The position numbers were made by a program, and so were the translations under genes. 64,000 bases of DNA from assembly GCA_944326035.1 (NCBI GenBank), contig CALVCS010000007.1:1-64000 (forward strand), in the 5' to 3' direction. The number at the start of each line of letters is the position of its first letter. Positions within the stretch are counted from its first letter, which is position 1. Below, one piece after another: positions 44,380 to 53,685 of the stretch. This DNA comes from an uncultured Alistipes sp. (GTDB lineage Bacteria > Bacteroidota > Bacteroidia > Bacteroidales > Rikenellaceae). Under the pieces are notes generated by a model, which did not search any database, was not told the origin of the DNA, and saw only the letters and a list, made by a program, of their open reading frames with translations.

Positions 44380-45339
44380 TTACGCTTGCAGATGTTCCTC
44401 GTTCTGTTTCTGTTTTTGGGCCTGTTCCGCATCCAACTGAGCCCGGGATTTACTCTTGATCACGATATAAACACCCAGGAAGACCAACACGGCCGCAAAA
44501 CCTTTGGTAAACCCGAAGACATCCAATCCCATCGCCACAGCCGCCAACGAGGAGACAAACGGCTGCTCATAGTTATACATACCGACCACGGTCGGGCGCA
44601 GGAATTTCTGGCCAATCGGGATCAGCAGGTAAGCCAGGAACGTTGACCCGCATACCACGTAGAGAATACCGCCATATACCTTCCCGCTCAGTGCGGCATA
44701 GTCGATCTGCATCACATCCTGATAGCAGAACGGCACGGCACAGATCCCCGCATACAGAAACATCCATTTCATCAACGTCACGGGCGAATAGCGCGAAATC
44801 AGGCCTTTGAACATACTCAAATAGATGGCATAGGAGGTAGAGCCCAACAAACAGAGCAGATTCCCGGCCATACTCCCTTCCCCGCGGGCAATGGTCGTAT
44901 TGTTGAGAATCAAGATAATAGCTCCGGCCGCTCCGATCGCAACCCCCAACACTTTGAGCCAGGTAATCGGTTCGCGCAAAAAGATGGCTGCCAGAAGCAT
45001 GGTCAAAATCGGCACCATCGTCGCAACGATGGAGGCGTCGATCGGCGAGGTCATCGACAAGCCGATCAGAAAGGGCGTCTGATTGAGTTGGATACTGAAA
45101 AACGAAGCCAAAAAGAGCAACAAAAGATCTTTAGGAGCGACCCTCTCCCACTTCACAAACAATGAAGCGATCCAAAACAAAATGGCCGCTCCGGCCATAC
45201 GAAACAAGTTCAACGCATAAGGAGAAACATCCGGATCGCTCAACACCATTTTGGCGATCGGCGCATTCAGTCCAAAAATAAAATTGGCGACCAAAAGGGA
45301 CATATGGCCCCGCACATTCTTATCATCGGTAATCAACAT
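44380..45339 (-). CDS. EamA/DMT-family permease
   Basis: A 319-residue membrane protein with ten predicted helices in two EamA repeats (ANFIFGLNAPIAKMVL at the start, FLREPITWLKVLGVAIGAAGA in the middle, cited as REPITWLKVLGVAIG). A polar Lys/Gln-rich tail follows. It probably exports a small metabolite of unknown identity and is not a close copy of the permease at 4549. A later ATG at 45303 is possible, but the promoter box at 45367-45374 puts the transcript start about 23 nt before 45339, which fits the longer form. Confidence 0.82.
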   Translation of the reverse strand: MLITDDKNVRGHMSLLVANFIFGLNAPIAKMVLSDPDVSPYALNLFRMAGAAILFWIASLFVKWERVAPKDLLLLFLASFFSIQLNQTPFLIGLSMTSPIDASIVATMVPILTMLLAAIFLREPITWLKVLGVAIGAAGAIILILNNTTIARGEGSMAGNLLCLLGSTSYAIYLSMFKGLISRYSPVTLMKWMFLYAGICAVPFCYQDVMQIDYAALSGKVYGGILYVVCGSTFLAYLLIPIGQKFLRPTVVGMYNYEQPFVSSLAAVAMGLDVFGFTKGFAAVLVFLGVYIVIKSKSRAQLDAEQAQKQKQNEEHLQA

Positions 45340-45366
45340 CGCTCAAATCGACCTTAAATTTCGGGG

Positions 45367-45397
45367 CAAATGTAGGTATTATTTGAGATTAAACAAG
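45367..45397 (-). promoter_or_regulatory. Promoter of the EamA gene, overlapping the opposite promoter
   Basis: On the minus strand CTTG (45394-45397), 19 bp, TACATTTG (45367-45374). The -7 box is exact. It is interleaved with the plus-strand promoter at 45382-45413. Confidence 0.65.
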
Positions 45398-45413
45398 AAA
45401 CTCCGTACTTTTG
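45382..45413 (+). promoter_or_regulatory. Promoter of the YgiQ gene
   Basis: TTTG (45382-45385), exactly 20 bp, TACTTTTG (45406-45413). A perfect consensus match. The leader to the ATG at 45556 would be about 135 nt, unusually long for this window. Confidence 0.8.
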
Positions 45414-45555
45414 AGGAAGCAATTCGACCATTTTTCAGCAGACATTTCCCTGGCGGGCCCTGCGGAAACGAGGTTATCGAACAACGGTCCTATTCCCTCA
45501 TCGGGGAAGAGACCTCCTCTACCGTATTCGCCAGGCCCGCTTGACGTAAGAGATC

Positions 45556-47283
45556 ATGAACGCTTTTTCTCCAGACGATTTCCTTCCCACCTCGCTCAAA
45601 GAAGTTCGAGCGCGGGGATGGGACGAGTTGGACGTCATTCTATTCTCCGGAGACGCCTATATCGACCATCCAGCCTTCAGCGCTGCAGTGGTGGGACGTC
45701 TGCTGGAAGCCGAAGGTCTGCGGGTCGCTATCGTTCCCCAACCCAACTGGCGAGACGATCTGCGCGACTTCCGCAAACTGGGACGGCCTCGTCTGTTTTT
45801 CGGGGTCACCGCCGGCAACATGGATTCGATGGTCAATCACTATACGGCCAACAAACGATTACGTAGCGACGACGCTTATACCCCGGGCGGTAAAGCCGGC
45901 TTCCGACCCGATTACGCCACGATTACCTATACCCGTATTCTCAAACGTCTCTTTCCCGACACCCCGGTCATTATCGGGGGCATCGAAGCCTCGTTGCGAC
46001 GTCTGACCCACTACGACTATTGGCAAGACCGATTGCTGCCTTCGATCCTAATCGACAGCGGAGCCGACCTGCTCGCCTACGGCATGGGCGACAAGAACAT
46101 CCCCGAAATTGCACACACGCTCCGGAACGGATTTAACGCCAAACTATTGAGAAAGCTCAAACAGGTCGCTTTTCTGGCGGATCGTCATTATGTCGACCAT
46201 TTGGATACCGCTCACACGCTTCGTTTACACAGTTACGAACGTTGTCTCCAGGACGCCAAAGCCTTCGGCGAAAACTTCGTACAGATCGAGACCCAATCCA
46301 ATCGATGGGAAGCAGCAACTCTGGTCGAACCTACGGGCGACCGGTTTGTCGTTGTCAATCCACCTCACGAACCGTTGAGTGAAACGGAAATCGACCACAG
46401 CTTCGACCTGCCGTACACACGCCTACCCCATCCACGATATCGCTCCAAAGGCGATATTCCGGCCTGGGAGATGATTAAATTTTCGGTCAACCTGCATCGG
46501 GGCTGTTTCGGCGGATGCAGTTTTTGCACCATTTCGGCCCATCAAGGAAAATTCATTTCGAGTCGTAGCGAGGCCTCGATTCTGGCCGAAGTACACCGAA
46601 TCACCCAGATGCCCGGCTTCAAAGGCTACCTCTCCGATTTAGGAGGCCCCTCAGCCAATATGTACCGCATGGGAGGAAAGGACAAAGAGCGTTGTCGGAA
46701 ATGCAGCCGTCCCTCCTGCCTCTACCCCAAGCTCTGCAAAAACCTCGACAACCGTCATGCGCCCCTGCTGGAGCTCTACCATCAGGTCGAGAAGATTCCC
46801 GGCATCAAGAAAGCCTTTATCGGCAGCGGGATTCGGTATGATCTCTTTGAAGAGGATGGTGACCGTTACCTCCGTGAAGTGATCCGTCGGCATGTCTCCG
46901 GAAGACTTAAAGTAGCCCCTGAACACACAGAAGATAAAGTATTGAAATTGATGCGTAAACCCTCCTTCGATCTTTTCCGAAGTCTCAATGAACGTTTCCA
47001 TCACATCTGCCAACAGGAAGGGTTGCGCTATCAATTGATACCCTATTTTATTTCGAGTCATCCGGGCTGCACCGAAGCCGACATGAAACACCTGGCCGAA
47101 GAGACGCGGCGTCTACACTTTCGGCTGGAACAGGTCCAAGATCTGACCCCCACACCCATGACCCTTTCTTCCGTCATGTTTTACACCGGAGAAAACCCCT
47201 ATACTGGAGAAAAAGTATATGTCGCTCGTACGCAGGAAGAAAAACGACGTCAAAAGAGCTATTTCTTCACTTGGAAAAAATAG
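45556..47283 (+). CDS. YgiQ-family radical SAM protein
   Basis: A 575-residue radical SAM protein of the YgiQ (UPF0313) family. The 4Fe-4S cluster cysteines are Cys317, Cys321 and Cys324 in HRGCFGGCSFCT. An N-terminal B12-binding-like segment (about 20-150, VILFSGDAYIDHPAFSAAVV cited as LFSGDAYIDHPAF) and the Cys-rich loop CRKCSRPSCLYPKLC, perhaps a second metal site, are family features. Function is unknown; the family resembles methylthiotransferase-like enzymes in layout. It has its own strong promoter and a long leader. Confidence 0.9.
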   Translation: MNAFSPDDFLPTSLKEVRARGWDELDVILFSGDAYIDHPAFSAAVVGRLLEAEGLRVAIVPQPNWRDDLRDFRKLGRPRLFFGVTAGNMDSMVNHYTANKRLRSDDAYTPGGKAGFRPDYATITYTRILKRLFPDTPVIIGGIEASLRRLTHYDYWQDRLLPSILIDSGADLLAYGMGDKNIPEIAHTLRNGFNAKLLRKLKQVAFLADRHYVDHLDTAHTLRLHSYERCLQDAKAFGENFVQIETQSNRWEAATLVEPTGDRFVVVNPPHEPLSETEIDHSFDLPYTRLPHPRYRSKGDIPAWEMIKFSVNLHRGCFGGCSFCTISAHQGKFISSRSEASILAEVHRITQMPGFKGYLSDLGGPSANMYRMGGKDKERCRKCSRPSCLYPKLCKNLDNRHAPLLELYHQVEKIPGIKKAFIGSGIRYDLFEEDGDRYLREVIRRHVSGRLKVAPEHTEDKVLKLMRKPSFDLFRSLNERFHHICQQEGLRYQLIPYFISSHPGCTEADMKHLAEETRRLHFRLEQVQDLTPTPMTLSSVMFYTGENPYTGEKVYVARTQEEKRRQKSYFFTWKK

Positions 47284-47425
47284 GGCCCGAAGATGACATT
47301 TGTAAAAACACGTCCAACCCGACCCTCAGATTTTCAGTAAACTTTCGGTCGGTTTTCGAGCGAGATAGCCGTGTAAGACTCTTAGGGCTCACCTGCGTCA
47401 TCACCCGAAAGAAGCACGCTCCCCG

Positions 47426-47457
47426 ATTGCCAAATTCAAAACAGTTTGTTACCTTTA
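47426..47457 (+). promoter_or_regulatory. dnaB promoter
   Basis: ATTG (47426-47429), 20 bp, TACCTTTA (47450-47457). Each element is one base off consensus. It predicts a transcript start near 47462, which excludes the in-frame TTG at 47446 as dnaB start. Confidence 0.55.
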
Positions 47458-47481
47458 ACCGCCTATTTACAGCGATCAACT

Positions 47482-49086
47482 ATGGCTAAACGCTACACGC
47501 CTAACGAGAAAAATACCGAAAGTGCCAACGCTCTGATGGAACAGAGCGCCTTAGTTCCCCCTCAGGCTGTCGAGCTGGAAGAAGCGGTACTGGGTGCGCT
47601 GATGTTGGAAAAAGACGCCATCATCGAATTACAAGGAATCATCACCCCCGAAGCCTTTTACAAAGAAGCCCACCAGATCATCTACAAAGCCATTCTAGAC
47701 CTGTCGATGGAGCTGAAGCCCACCGACTACCACATGGTCGTGGATAAACTCCGACAAATCAAGAAATTGGATGCAGTCGGCGGAGCCTCCTATCTAGCCG
47801 AGCTGACCCAGAAAGTGGCCTCTGCCGCCAATGTCGAGTTTCACGCCAAGATCATCGCGCAGAAATACATTCAACGAGAATTGATCCGCGTGACGACCGA
47901 AATTCACAAAATGGCCTACGACGAGTCGTTGGATGTGACCGACCTGATCGATCGGGCTGAAGCCGAAATTTTTAAGGTATCGGAAGGACATGTCAAACGC
48001 GACGTTCAAAAGTCCCGCGACATTCTGACCAAAACCCTGCAGATGATCGAAGAGGCCTCTAAACGAGAAGGCGGCTTTAGCGGCGTTCCTTCCGGGTTTA
48101 CCCATCTCGACCGGCTGACTTCCGGTTGGCAACCTTCGGACCTGATTATCATTGCGGCCCGACCTTCGATGGGGAAAACCGCCTTCGTACTCTCGCTGGC
48201 CCGTAACGTCGCGGTCGACTACAATAAGGGGGTTGCCTTCTTCTCCCTGGAAATGAGCGCCCAACAATTGATGATGCGATTGATCGTCGCCGAATCGGAG
48301 CTCGATTCGCGCGATGTCCGCAACGGCCATCTGACACCCGAACAATGGAAGCATCTCGAAACGTCGATCAAACCTCTTTCAACCGCCCCTCTCTTTATCG
48401 ACGACACACCGGCCTTGTCGGTCTTTGAATTCCGTTCGAAAGCGCGACGACTAAAAACCCAATACGACATTCAATTGATCATCATCGACTACCTTCAGCT
48501 GATGACAGCCGTCACCGACAGTCGGAACGGGAACCGCGAACAAGAAGTCGCCATGATCTCCCGCTCGCTGAAAGCGGTCGCTAAAGAGCTTGATATTCCA
48601 ATCATTGCCCTATCTCAGCTCAACCGCTCCGTAGAGTCTCGTGGCGGCAACAAACGGCCCCAACTTTCCGACCTGCGTGAATCCGGAGCCATCGAACAGG
48701 ATGCCGATCTGGTCGCCTTCATCCACCGTCCCGAGTATTATGGATTGACCGTCGATGAAGACGGGACTCCCACGCAAGGAATGGCCGAAATCATTGTGGC
48801 CAAACACCGTAACGGGGCCGTCGACACGATCAAATTGCGTTTCCGCAAGGAGCAGGCTCGATTCACCGATTACGACGAAGATATGGGCGTTTATGGAGGC
48901 ATCGACAGCGCCATGAACACCGAATTTGCCTCATCGTTAGGAGAAACGCCTGGAGGGCCGGGCGCATTGAACGATTTCGGGGGCTATGGCGATTTCGGCA
49001 TTCCGTCGGGCTCTAACCCCGGAGGTCCAGTGTCGCTGGGGGGCACCTTCGAATCCTCGCCTGATGATGAAAACTCCCCTTTCTAA
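47482..49086 (+). CDS. dnaB: Replicative DNA helicase DnaB
   Basis: A 534-residue DnaB, the ring helicase that unwinds DNA at the fork. An N-terminal helical domain (PPQAVELEEAVLGALMLEKD) is followed by the RecA-like core: Walker A ARPSMGKTAF with Lys232, SLEMSAQQLMMRL, the Walker B region IIIDYLQLM, and SQLNRSVESRGGNKRPQLSDLRESGAIEQDAD cited as SQLNRSVESR and SDLRESGAIEQDAD. A Gly/Pro-rich tail of about 60 residues (TPGGPGALNDFGGYGDFG) is specific to this lineage. ATG 47482 is chosen on the basis of the promoter. No intein is present. Confidence 0.95.
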   Translation: MAKRYTPNEKNTESANALMEQSALVPPQAVELEEAVLGALMLEKDAIIELQGIITPEAFYKEAHQIIYKAILDLSMELKPTDYHMVVDKLRQIKKLDAVGGASYLAELTQKVASAANVEFHAKIIAQKYIQRELIRVTTEIHKMAYDESLDVTDLIDRAEAEIFKVSEGHVKRDVQKSRDILTKTLQMIEEASKREGGFSGVPSGFTHLDRLTSGWQPSDLIIIAARPSMGKTAFVLSLARNVAVDYNKGVAFFSLEMSAQQLMMRLIVAESELDSRDVRNGHLTPEQWKHLETSIKPLSTAPLFIDDTPALSVFEFRSKARRLKTQYDIQLIIIDYLQLMTAVTDSRNGNREQEVAMISRSLKAVAKELDIPIIALSQLNRSVESRGGNKRPQLSDLRESGAIEQDADLVAFIHRPEYYGLTVDEDGTPTQGMAEIIVAKHRNGAVDTIKLRFRKEQARFTDYDEDMGVYGGIDSAMNTEFASSLGETPGGPGALNDFGGYGDFGIPSGSNPGGPVSLGGTFESSPDDENSPF

Positions 49087-49149
49087 ATATTCATTTACAG
49101 AAAAAATTCCTGAGCTTGAATAGCTATAAAATAACTACTTAAGTACGTT

Positions 49150-50688
49150 ATGTTCGTCAAAAGCTTTTGCTGTGCATTATCTGGAATCCATGCCGTGAGC
49201 GTGGCCGTCGAGGTGAATATATCACCCGGCATCGGCATGTTTCTGGTGGGATTGCCCGACAATGCCGTCCGCGAAAGCCAAGAACGCATTCGTGCCGCCT
49301 TCGAAAACAGCCATTACAAAATGAGTGGCCGGAAAGTGGTGGTCAATCTCTCCCCGGCCGACCTGCGTAAAGAGGGCTCGGCTTACGATCTCGCGATCGC
49401 CATGGCCATTTTGGGGGCAACCGGGCAACTCGAAGCCGAACGGCTCGATCGATCTATGATTCTGGGTGAACTCTCGCTCGATGGCAGCGTATTGCCGATC
49501 AAAGGAGCCCTTCCAGCCGCTCTCGAAGCCCGAGATCAAGGATTTGAAAGGTTGATTCTGCCCCAAGAAAATGCTCGAGAAGCGGCGGTCGTAGAGGGCA
49601 TCGACGTATATGGCATCCGCTCCCTGCGAGAAGCCGTCAGCGTTTTGCAAGGCACCTCCGACCTCTGCCCTACCCGAATCGACTTAAAACAGGAGTTCGA
49701 AACCCGTCAGACTCAATTCGATTGTGATTTCAGCGAAGTGAAAGGGCAATTTCAGGCCAAACGCGCCTTGGAGATTGCCGCGGCTGGCGGACATAATGTA
49801 TTGATGATCGGGCCTCCGGGTTCCGGGAAAACGATGTTGGCCCGACGTATGCCTACAATCGTTCCGCCCATGACCCTGGAAGAAGCACTGGAAACCACCA
49901 AGATACACTCCGTCGCCGGCAAATTGGGCCATCAGACCGGTCTGCTGACGACCCGTCCTTTCCGGGCACCGCACCATCTGGCTTCTCAGGTATCCCTGAT
50001 CGGTGGTGGCAGCACGCCACAACCGGGTGAAATTTCGTTGGCACACAACGGCATTCTCTTTCTGGACGAATTGCCCGAATTCGGACGCAACTTACTGGAG
50101 ACCCTGCGACAACCCATGGAAAATAAAAGCGTATTGGTCTCGCGGTCCCGTTATGCTGTCGAATATCCGGCCAATTTCATGCTGATTGCCGCCATGAACC
50201 CCTGTCCCTGCGGCTACTACAACCATCCGACCAAGGCCTGTGTCTGTCCGCCCGGAGCGGTTTATAAATACCTCAACCGGATCTCCGGCCCCTTGCTCGA
50301 CCGTATCGATCTGCAGATAGAGGTCACTCCCGTATCGTTGGATGAGCTACAGGACCAACAACCTCCGGAAAGCAGTGCAACGATTCGGCGTCGCGTCATG
50401 GCCGCCCGCGAAATCCAAACCCGACGGCTGGCCGGCAGTGGCATACACACCAACGCGATGATGAACAGCCGGCAGATGCAAACATTTTGTGCATTGGATG
50501 CGGCCTCCTCCCGGTTGTTGCGTGAGGCTATGGAACGGCTGGAACTGTCGGCTCGCGCTTATGATCGCATCCTGAAAGTAGCCCGCACGATTGCCGATTT
50601 GGCCGGTCGTCCGAAGATCGAGCCCAGTCATATTGCAGAAGCGATTCGCTATCGCAGTCTCGACCGCAGTAACTGGGGCGCCCACTAA
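49150..50688 (+). CDS. comM: YifB/ComM family Mg-chelatase-like AAA+ ATPase
   Basis: A 512-residue protein with an N-terminal Lon-like domain (ISPGIGMFLVGLPDNAVRESQERI, cited as FLVGLPDNAVRESQERI), a Mg-chelatase AAA+ core with Walker A GPPGSGKTMLARRM (Lys about 227), and a C-terminal helical domain. A cysteine cluster (MNPCPCGYYNHPTKACVCPPG) is typical. In naturally competent bacteria ComM is a helicase that extends recombination of incoming DNA. The comEC gene begins 82 bp downstream, which supports that role here. Confidence 0.92.
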   Translation: MFVKSFCCALSGIHAVSVAVEVNISPGIGMFLVGLPDNAVRESQERIRAAFENSHYKMSGRKVVVNLSPADLRKEGSAYDLAIAMAILGATGQLEAERLDRSMILGELSLDGSVLPIKGALPAALEARDQGFERLILPQENAREAAVVEGIDVYGIRSLREAVSVLQGTSDLCPTRIDLKQEFETRQTQFDCDFSEVKGQFQAKRALEIAAAGGHNVLMIGPPGSGKTMLARRMPTIVPPMTLEEALETTKIHSVAGKLGHQTGLLTTRPFRAPHHLASQVSLIGGGSTPQPGEISLAHNGILFLDELPEFGRNLLETLRQPMENKSVLVSRSRYAVEYPANFMLIAAMNPCPCGYYNHPTKACVCPPGAVYKYLNRISGPLLDRIDLQIEVTPVSLDELQDQQPPESSATIRRRVMAAREIQTRRLAGSGIHTNAMMNSRQMQTFCALDAASSRLLREAMERLELSARAYDRILKVARTIADLAGRPKIEPSHIAEAIRYRSLDRSNWGAH

Positions 50689-50769
50689 GCCGCCCTCATC
50701 CGCATAACGTCCTGTCGACACCCTAACAACAATTGATACAAGCTACGCCCTCTTAACCGATCTTGTCTC

Positions 50770-52293
50770 ATGAAACTGGCTGAACAGCTCCGCATGATGC
50801 CTTTTCTGCGCATTTTTGTCGCACTTACCACAGGCATTCTCGTGGCTCGTTTCGTCACGACGCCCGACTGGATGGTCTATGTCTCCGCGGGGATCATCTA
50901 TGGAGCCGCTTGGGGATTTTATCGTCGACCTTGGGGAGAGGCCTATCTGATCGCAGCGATCGGCATGACCGGCATCGTGCTGAGTGTGCTGACCGACATT
51001 CCGGAGACTATTCCTCGCGGCAAACGGCTGGCACTCATCGTTCAAGTGCAAGAGACTCCGGTCAGTCAAGGTCGTTGGCAACGCACTACCGCCCAGGTCG
51101 GTTATTTTCGAACGGCTTCCTCGGCGGTAGATTCCACGACGCCTCGCTGGCAATCTTCCCGAGAAAAGATCCAACTCTATATCGACACCCTCTATTCGAT
51201 TCAGGCGGGCGAGACCATCGCTTTATTCGGTTATCTTAACCCGATTGCGTCGTCATCCAGCTCCTATGGACGTCTGATGCGGAGTCGAGATCTGTCGGCG
51301 CGCTGCTACCTTACTCCCGGAAATTTCATCGCACAAGCCCCCGAATCGACACCCACCCTTGCCCAACGGGCCACCCAATTGCAACAATGGGCCGTTGCTC
51401 GACTCTCACGTCTCTCCCTCAACGACACCGACCGTAATCTGCTCATCACCCTGCTGGCTGGAGAACGTCGAGGCTTGGACCGACCCTTACGAGAAGATTA
51501 TGCCCGTACCGGCGTCTCTCATATTCTGTCCGTATCCGGTTTACACATGGGATTTGTCTTGATTCTGGTCAATCTGCTGACCGGATGGATCGTCATGTTC
51601 CGACGGGGTCACCTTCTCCGAAACGGATTGGTCATTCTCGCCCTCTGGATCTATGCCGCTATGGCGGGACTGTCACCTCCCGTCATTCGGGCCGCGATGA
51701 TGATGACCCTGGCCCAACTGGCCTTCGGATTTTCCATACGGGGCGACCGTTACAACCTGTTGTTGGGGGCGGCTACCTTTATGCTGGCCATCAACCCCCA
51801 TTATTTATTCGACATCAGTTTCCAGCTGTCGTTTCTAGCGGTTCTATCCATTCTCTTTCTGTTCCCTCGATTGTATCGCCGCCGATGGAGTAAAATCCGT
51901 TGGTTGGACGCCCTTTGGAGCAGTCTATTACTGGGCGTAGCCGCACAAATCGGCACCCTTCCTCTGGTGGCCTACTCTTTCGGCAATCTTCCCTTGCTTG
52001 CCATTCTGATCAACCCTCCGGTTGTGTTCTGCTCATTTATTGTCGTCAGCATCGGATTTCTATGGCTGCTTCTGCCCATCGGATGGCTAGCCCCTCTACT
52101 CAGCCGAATCATCTCCACCGCCCTACACCTCCAGAATACCCTGATCGAACAGGTCAGCCAATGGCCTTTGTCGACCCTGGAGAACCTCCACCCAACCGGA
52201 TGGCAAATCGTCGGGATATACGTTTTGCTGATCTTGCTGGCCATCGGATGGAAAATGCGGGAAGAATCCCCTCGCGTTCTCCTCAAAGAGTAA
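50770..52293 (+). CDS. comEC: ComEC/Rec2 DNA uptake channel protein
   Basis: A 507-residue membrane protein with about ten helices. The Competence domain (about 220-480) carries SHILSVSGLHMGFVLILVNLL, cited as SVSGLHMGF, and the AGLSPPVIRAAMM run. An N-terminal partial DUF4131/OB-like region lies at about 60-190. The metallo-beta-lactamase domain found at the C-terminus of ComEC in many other bacteria is absent; this short form is common in Bacteroidota. It should pass single-stranded DNA across the inner membrane. It sits directly after comM. Confidence 0.92.
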   Translation: MKLAEQLRMMPFLRIFVALTTGILVARFVTTPDWMVYVSAGIIYGAAWGFYRRPWGEAYLIAAIGMTGIVLSVLTDIPETIPRGKRLALIVQVQETPVSQGRWQRTTAQVGYFRTASSAVDSTTPRWQSSREKIQLYIDTLYSIQAGETIALFGYLNPIASSSSSYGRLMRSRDLSARCYLTPGNFIAQAPESTPTLAQRATQLQQWAVARLSRLSLNDTDRNLLITLLAGERRGLDRPLREDYARTGVSHILSVSGLHMGFVLILVNLLTGWIVMFRRGHLLRNGLVILALWIYAAMAGLSPPVIRAAMMMTLAQLAFGFSIRGDRYNLLLGAATFMLAINPHYLFDISFQLSFLAVLSILFLFPRLYRRRWSKIRWLDALWSSLLLGVAAQIGTLPLVAYSFGNLPLLAILINPPVVFCSFIVVSIGFLWLLLPIGWLAPLLSRIISTALHLQNTLIEQVSQWPLSTLENLHPTGWQIVGIYVLLILLAIGWKMREESPRVLLKE

Positions 52294-52299
52294 CACCGG

Positions 52300-52331
52300 C
52301 TTGGCTTTTCGGAAAAAATCCCGGATATTTG
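52300..52331 (+). promoter_or_regulatory. Promoter 4 nt before the methyltransferase ATG
   Basis: CTTG (52300-52303), 20 bp, GATATTTG (52324-52331), then TCCT and ATG. Each element is one base off consensus, but the geometry equals that of the mnmA promoter and predicts a leaderless mRNA. Confidence 0.5.
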
Positions 52332-52335
52332 TCCT

Positions 52336-53685
52336 ATGACAACTAGCGATCTGGCCATATTGCTCGACGATCAGGTACGCCAAGCAATCGAGCACTTCCT
52401 TCCTATGGACCCGACTCGGGTGGCTTTGTCGGCTCCAGCCCACGGCTCCCAAATCGCCACACAGGTCAAATATCTGCAACGAGCACGTACCAAACTACCC
52501 TCCTATTACCAGGCCCGGTGCATTCTTCCGCCATTGGCTTTCGAACAGGCCAGCAGCGAAGAGACCGCAGCCCTCAAGAGCTTCGAAGGAGGGCTATGTC
52601 TCGATCTGACGTGTGGACTGGGAGTCGACACGTTCTATCTGAGCCGTCATTTCAAACAGGTCATTGCGCTGGAGCGTGATCCGCTCCTCGCCGAAATCGC
52701 CCGCATCAACTTCCGACGCCTGGGTGCGCCAAACATTGAAGTGCTTACCCTCGCCGCTGAAGTCTTGCTGCACGACCCAGCCCGATATCTGCCCGAATCA
52801 TCGACCATCGACTTGATTTATGTCGACCCGGCGAGACGAGGCGATCGCGGCGAAAAGTTGTTCCGATTAGAAGATTGCTCGCCCAATGTCCTCTCGCTTT
52901 TACCGGGAATGCAGTCCCTGACTCATCGGGTCGTTATCAAGGCTTCGCCTTTGTTCGACATCGAAGAGGCGTTCCGACTCTTCGGACCAACCACCACCGT
53001 TGAAATCGTGTCACTACGAGACGAATGCAAAGAGGTGCTGCTAATGCCAGCTGACGATGCGACACGTTCCGGCGCTGGTTGGATTCGGACGACCGCAGCG
53101 GGGAAAGGGAGGCTCACCTTCCGACGAGACTGCACCGACACCTACATGAAAGCCCGTTATACGTTCATCGATGGCTCGCCTCTGTCAGATAGTTCTCCCG
53201 AATCTTCGGATTTTTCTAAAGATTCCTCGAAAACAGCGACGACGGTCATTAATCACCCTACGGGTTCGAAGTCCCCATCACTTACCCCAGCGGTCCATCA
53301 TCCAGAAGCGATCGCCGCTTCTGCGCCTCAATACCTGCTGATTCCAGATGTATCGCTCTACCACGCCCATCTGATCGAGCCTTATGCGCAGGCCTTAGGC
53401 CTCGAATGGACATCGCCCACGGGCTACTGTTTTGCCCAATGCCTTCCCTCCGATTTTCTGGGCCGGGCATACCCGATCCGACATATTTTTCCTTATCAAC
53501 CGAAAAAATTAAAATCCTGGTTCAAGGCCGAAGGAATCTCTCGTTGCAATCTGCTCAAAAAAGATTTCCCTTGGTCGGCGGATCAAATCGCCTCCTCGTT
53601 AGGTATTCGTGAAGGAGGTTCCCACTACGCCGCCTTCACCCGCCTCGGCCACGAACACTATGCTTTTATCCTCGATCATGACTAA
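52336..53685 (+). CDS. THUMP-like SAM-dependent methyltransferase (PG_1098 type)
   Basis: A 449-residue class I methyltransferase. Motif I is LDLTCGLGVDTFYLSRHF at about residue 90, and IDLIYVDPARRG carries the family's DPARR signature. The C-terminal part matches the THUMP-like and PG_1098 ferredoxin-like domains seen in Bacteroidota (KSWFKAEGISRCNLLKKDFP). RNA is the likely substrate, but the target is unknown. Residues about 280-332 form a Ser/Pro/Thr-rich insertion (DSSPESSDFSKDSSK) that looks disordered and uses codons unlike the flanks. The last 8 bp overlap nhaC. Confidence 0.85.
   Translation: MTTSDLAILLDDQVRQAIEHFLPMDPTRVALSAPAHGSQIATQVKYLQRARTKLPSYYQARCILPPLAFEQASSEETAALKSFEGGLCLDLTCGLGVDTFYLSRHFKQVIALERDPLLAEIARINFRRLGAPNIEVLTLAAEVLLHDPARYLPESSTIDLIYVDPARRGDRGEKLFRLEDCSPNVLSLLPGMQSLTHRVVIKASPLFDIEEAFRLFGPTTTVEIVSLRDECKEVLLMPADDATRSGAGWIRTTAAGKGRLTFRRDCTDTYMKARYTFIDGSPLSDSSPESSDFSKDSSKTATTVINHPTGSKSPSLTPAVHHPEAIAASAPQYLLIPDVSLYHAHLIEPYAQALGLEWTSPTGYCFAQCLPSDFLGRAYPIRHIFPYQPKKLKSWFKAEGISRCNLLKKDFPWSADQIASSLGIREGGSHYAAFTRLGHEHYAFILDHD

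Noticed and set aside
44359..44381. AAAGCG...CGCTTT hairpin between the convergent queA and EamA genes
   Set aside because: Only six pairs, an 11-nt loop, and it overlaps the permease stop codon.
45303..45339. A shorter start (45303) for the minus-strand EamA permease
   Set aside because: Not excluded, but the -7 box position gives a normal 23-nt leader to 45339, so the longer form is preferred.
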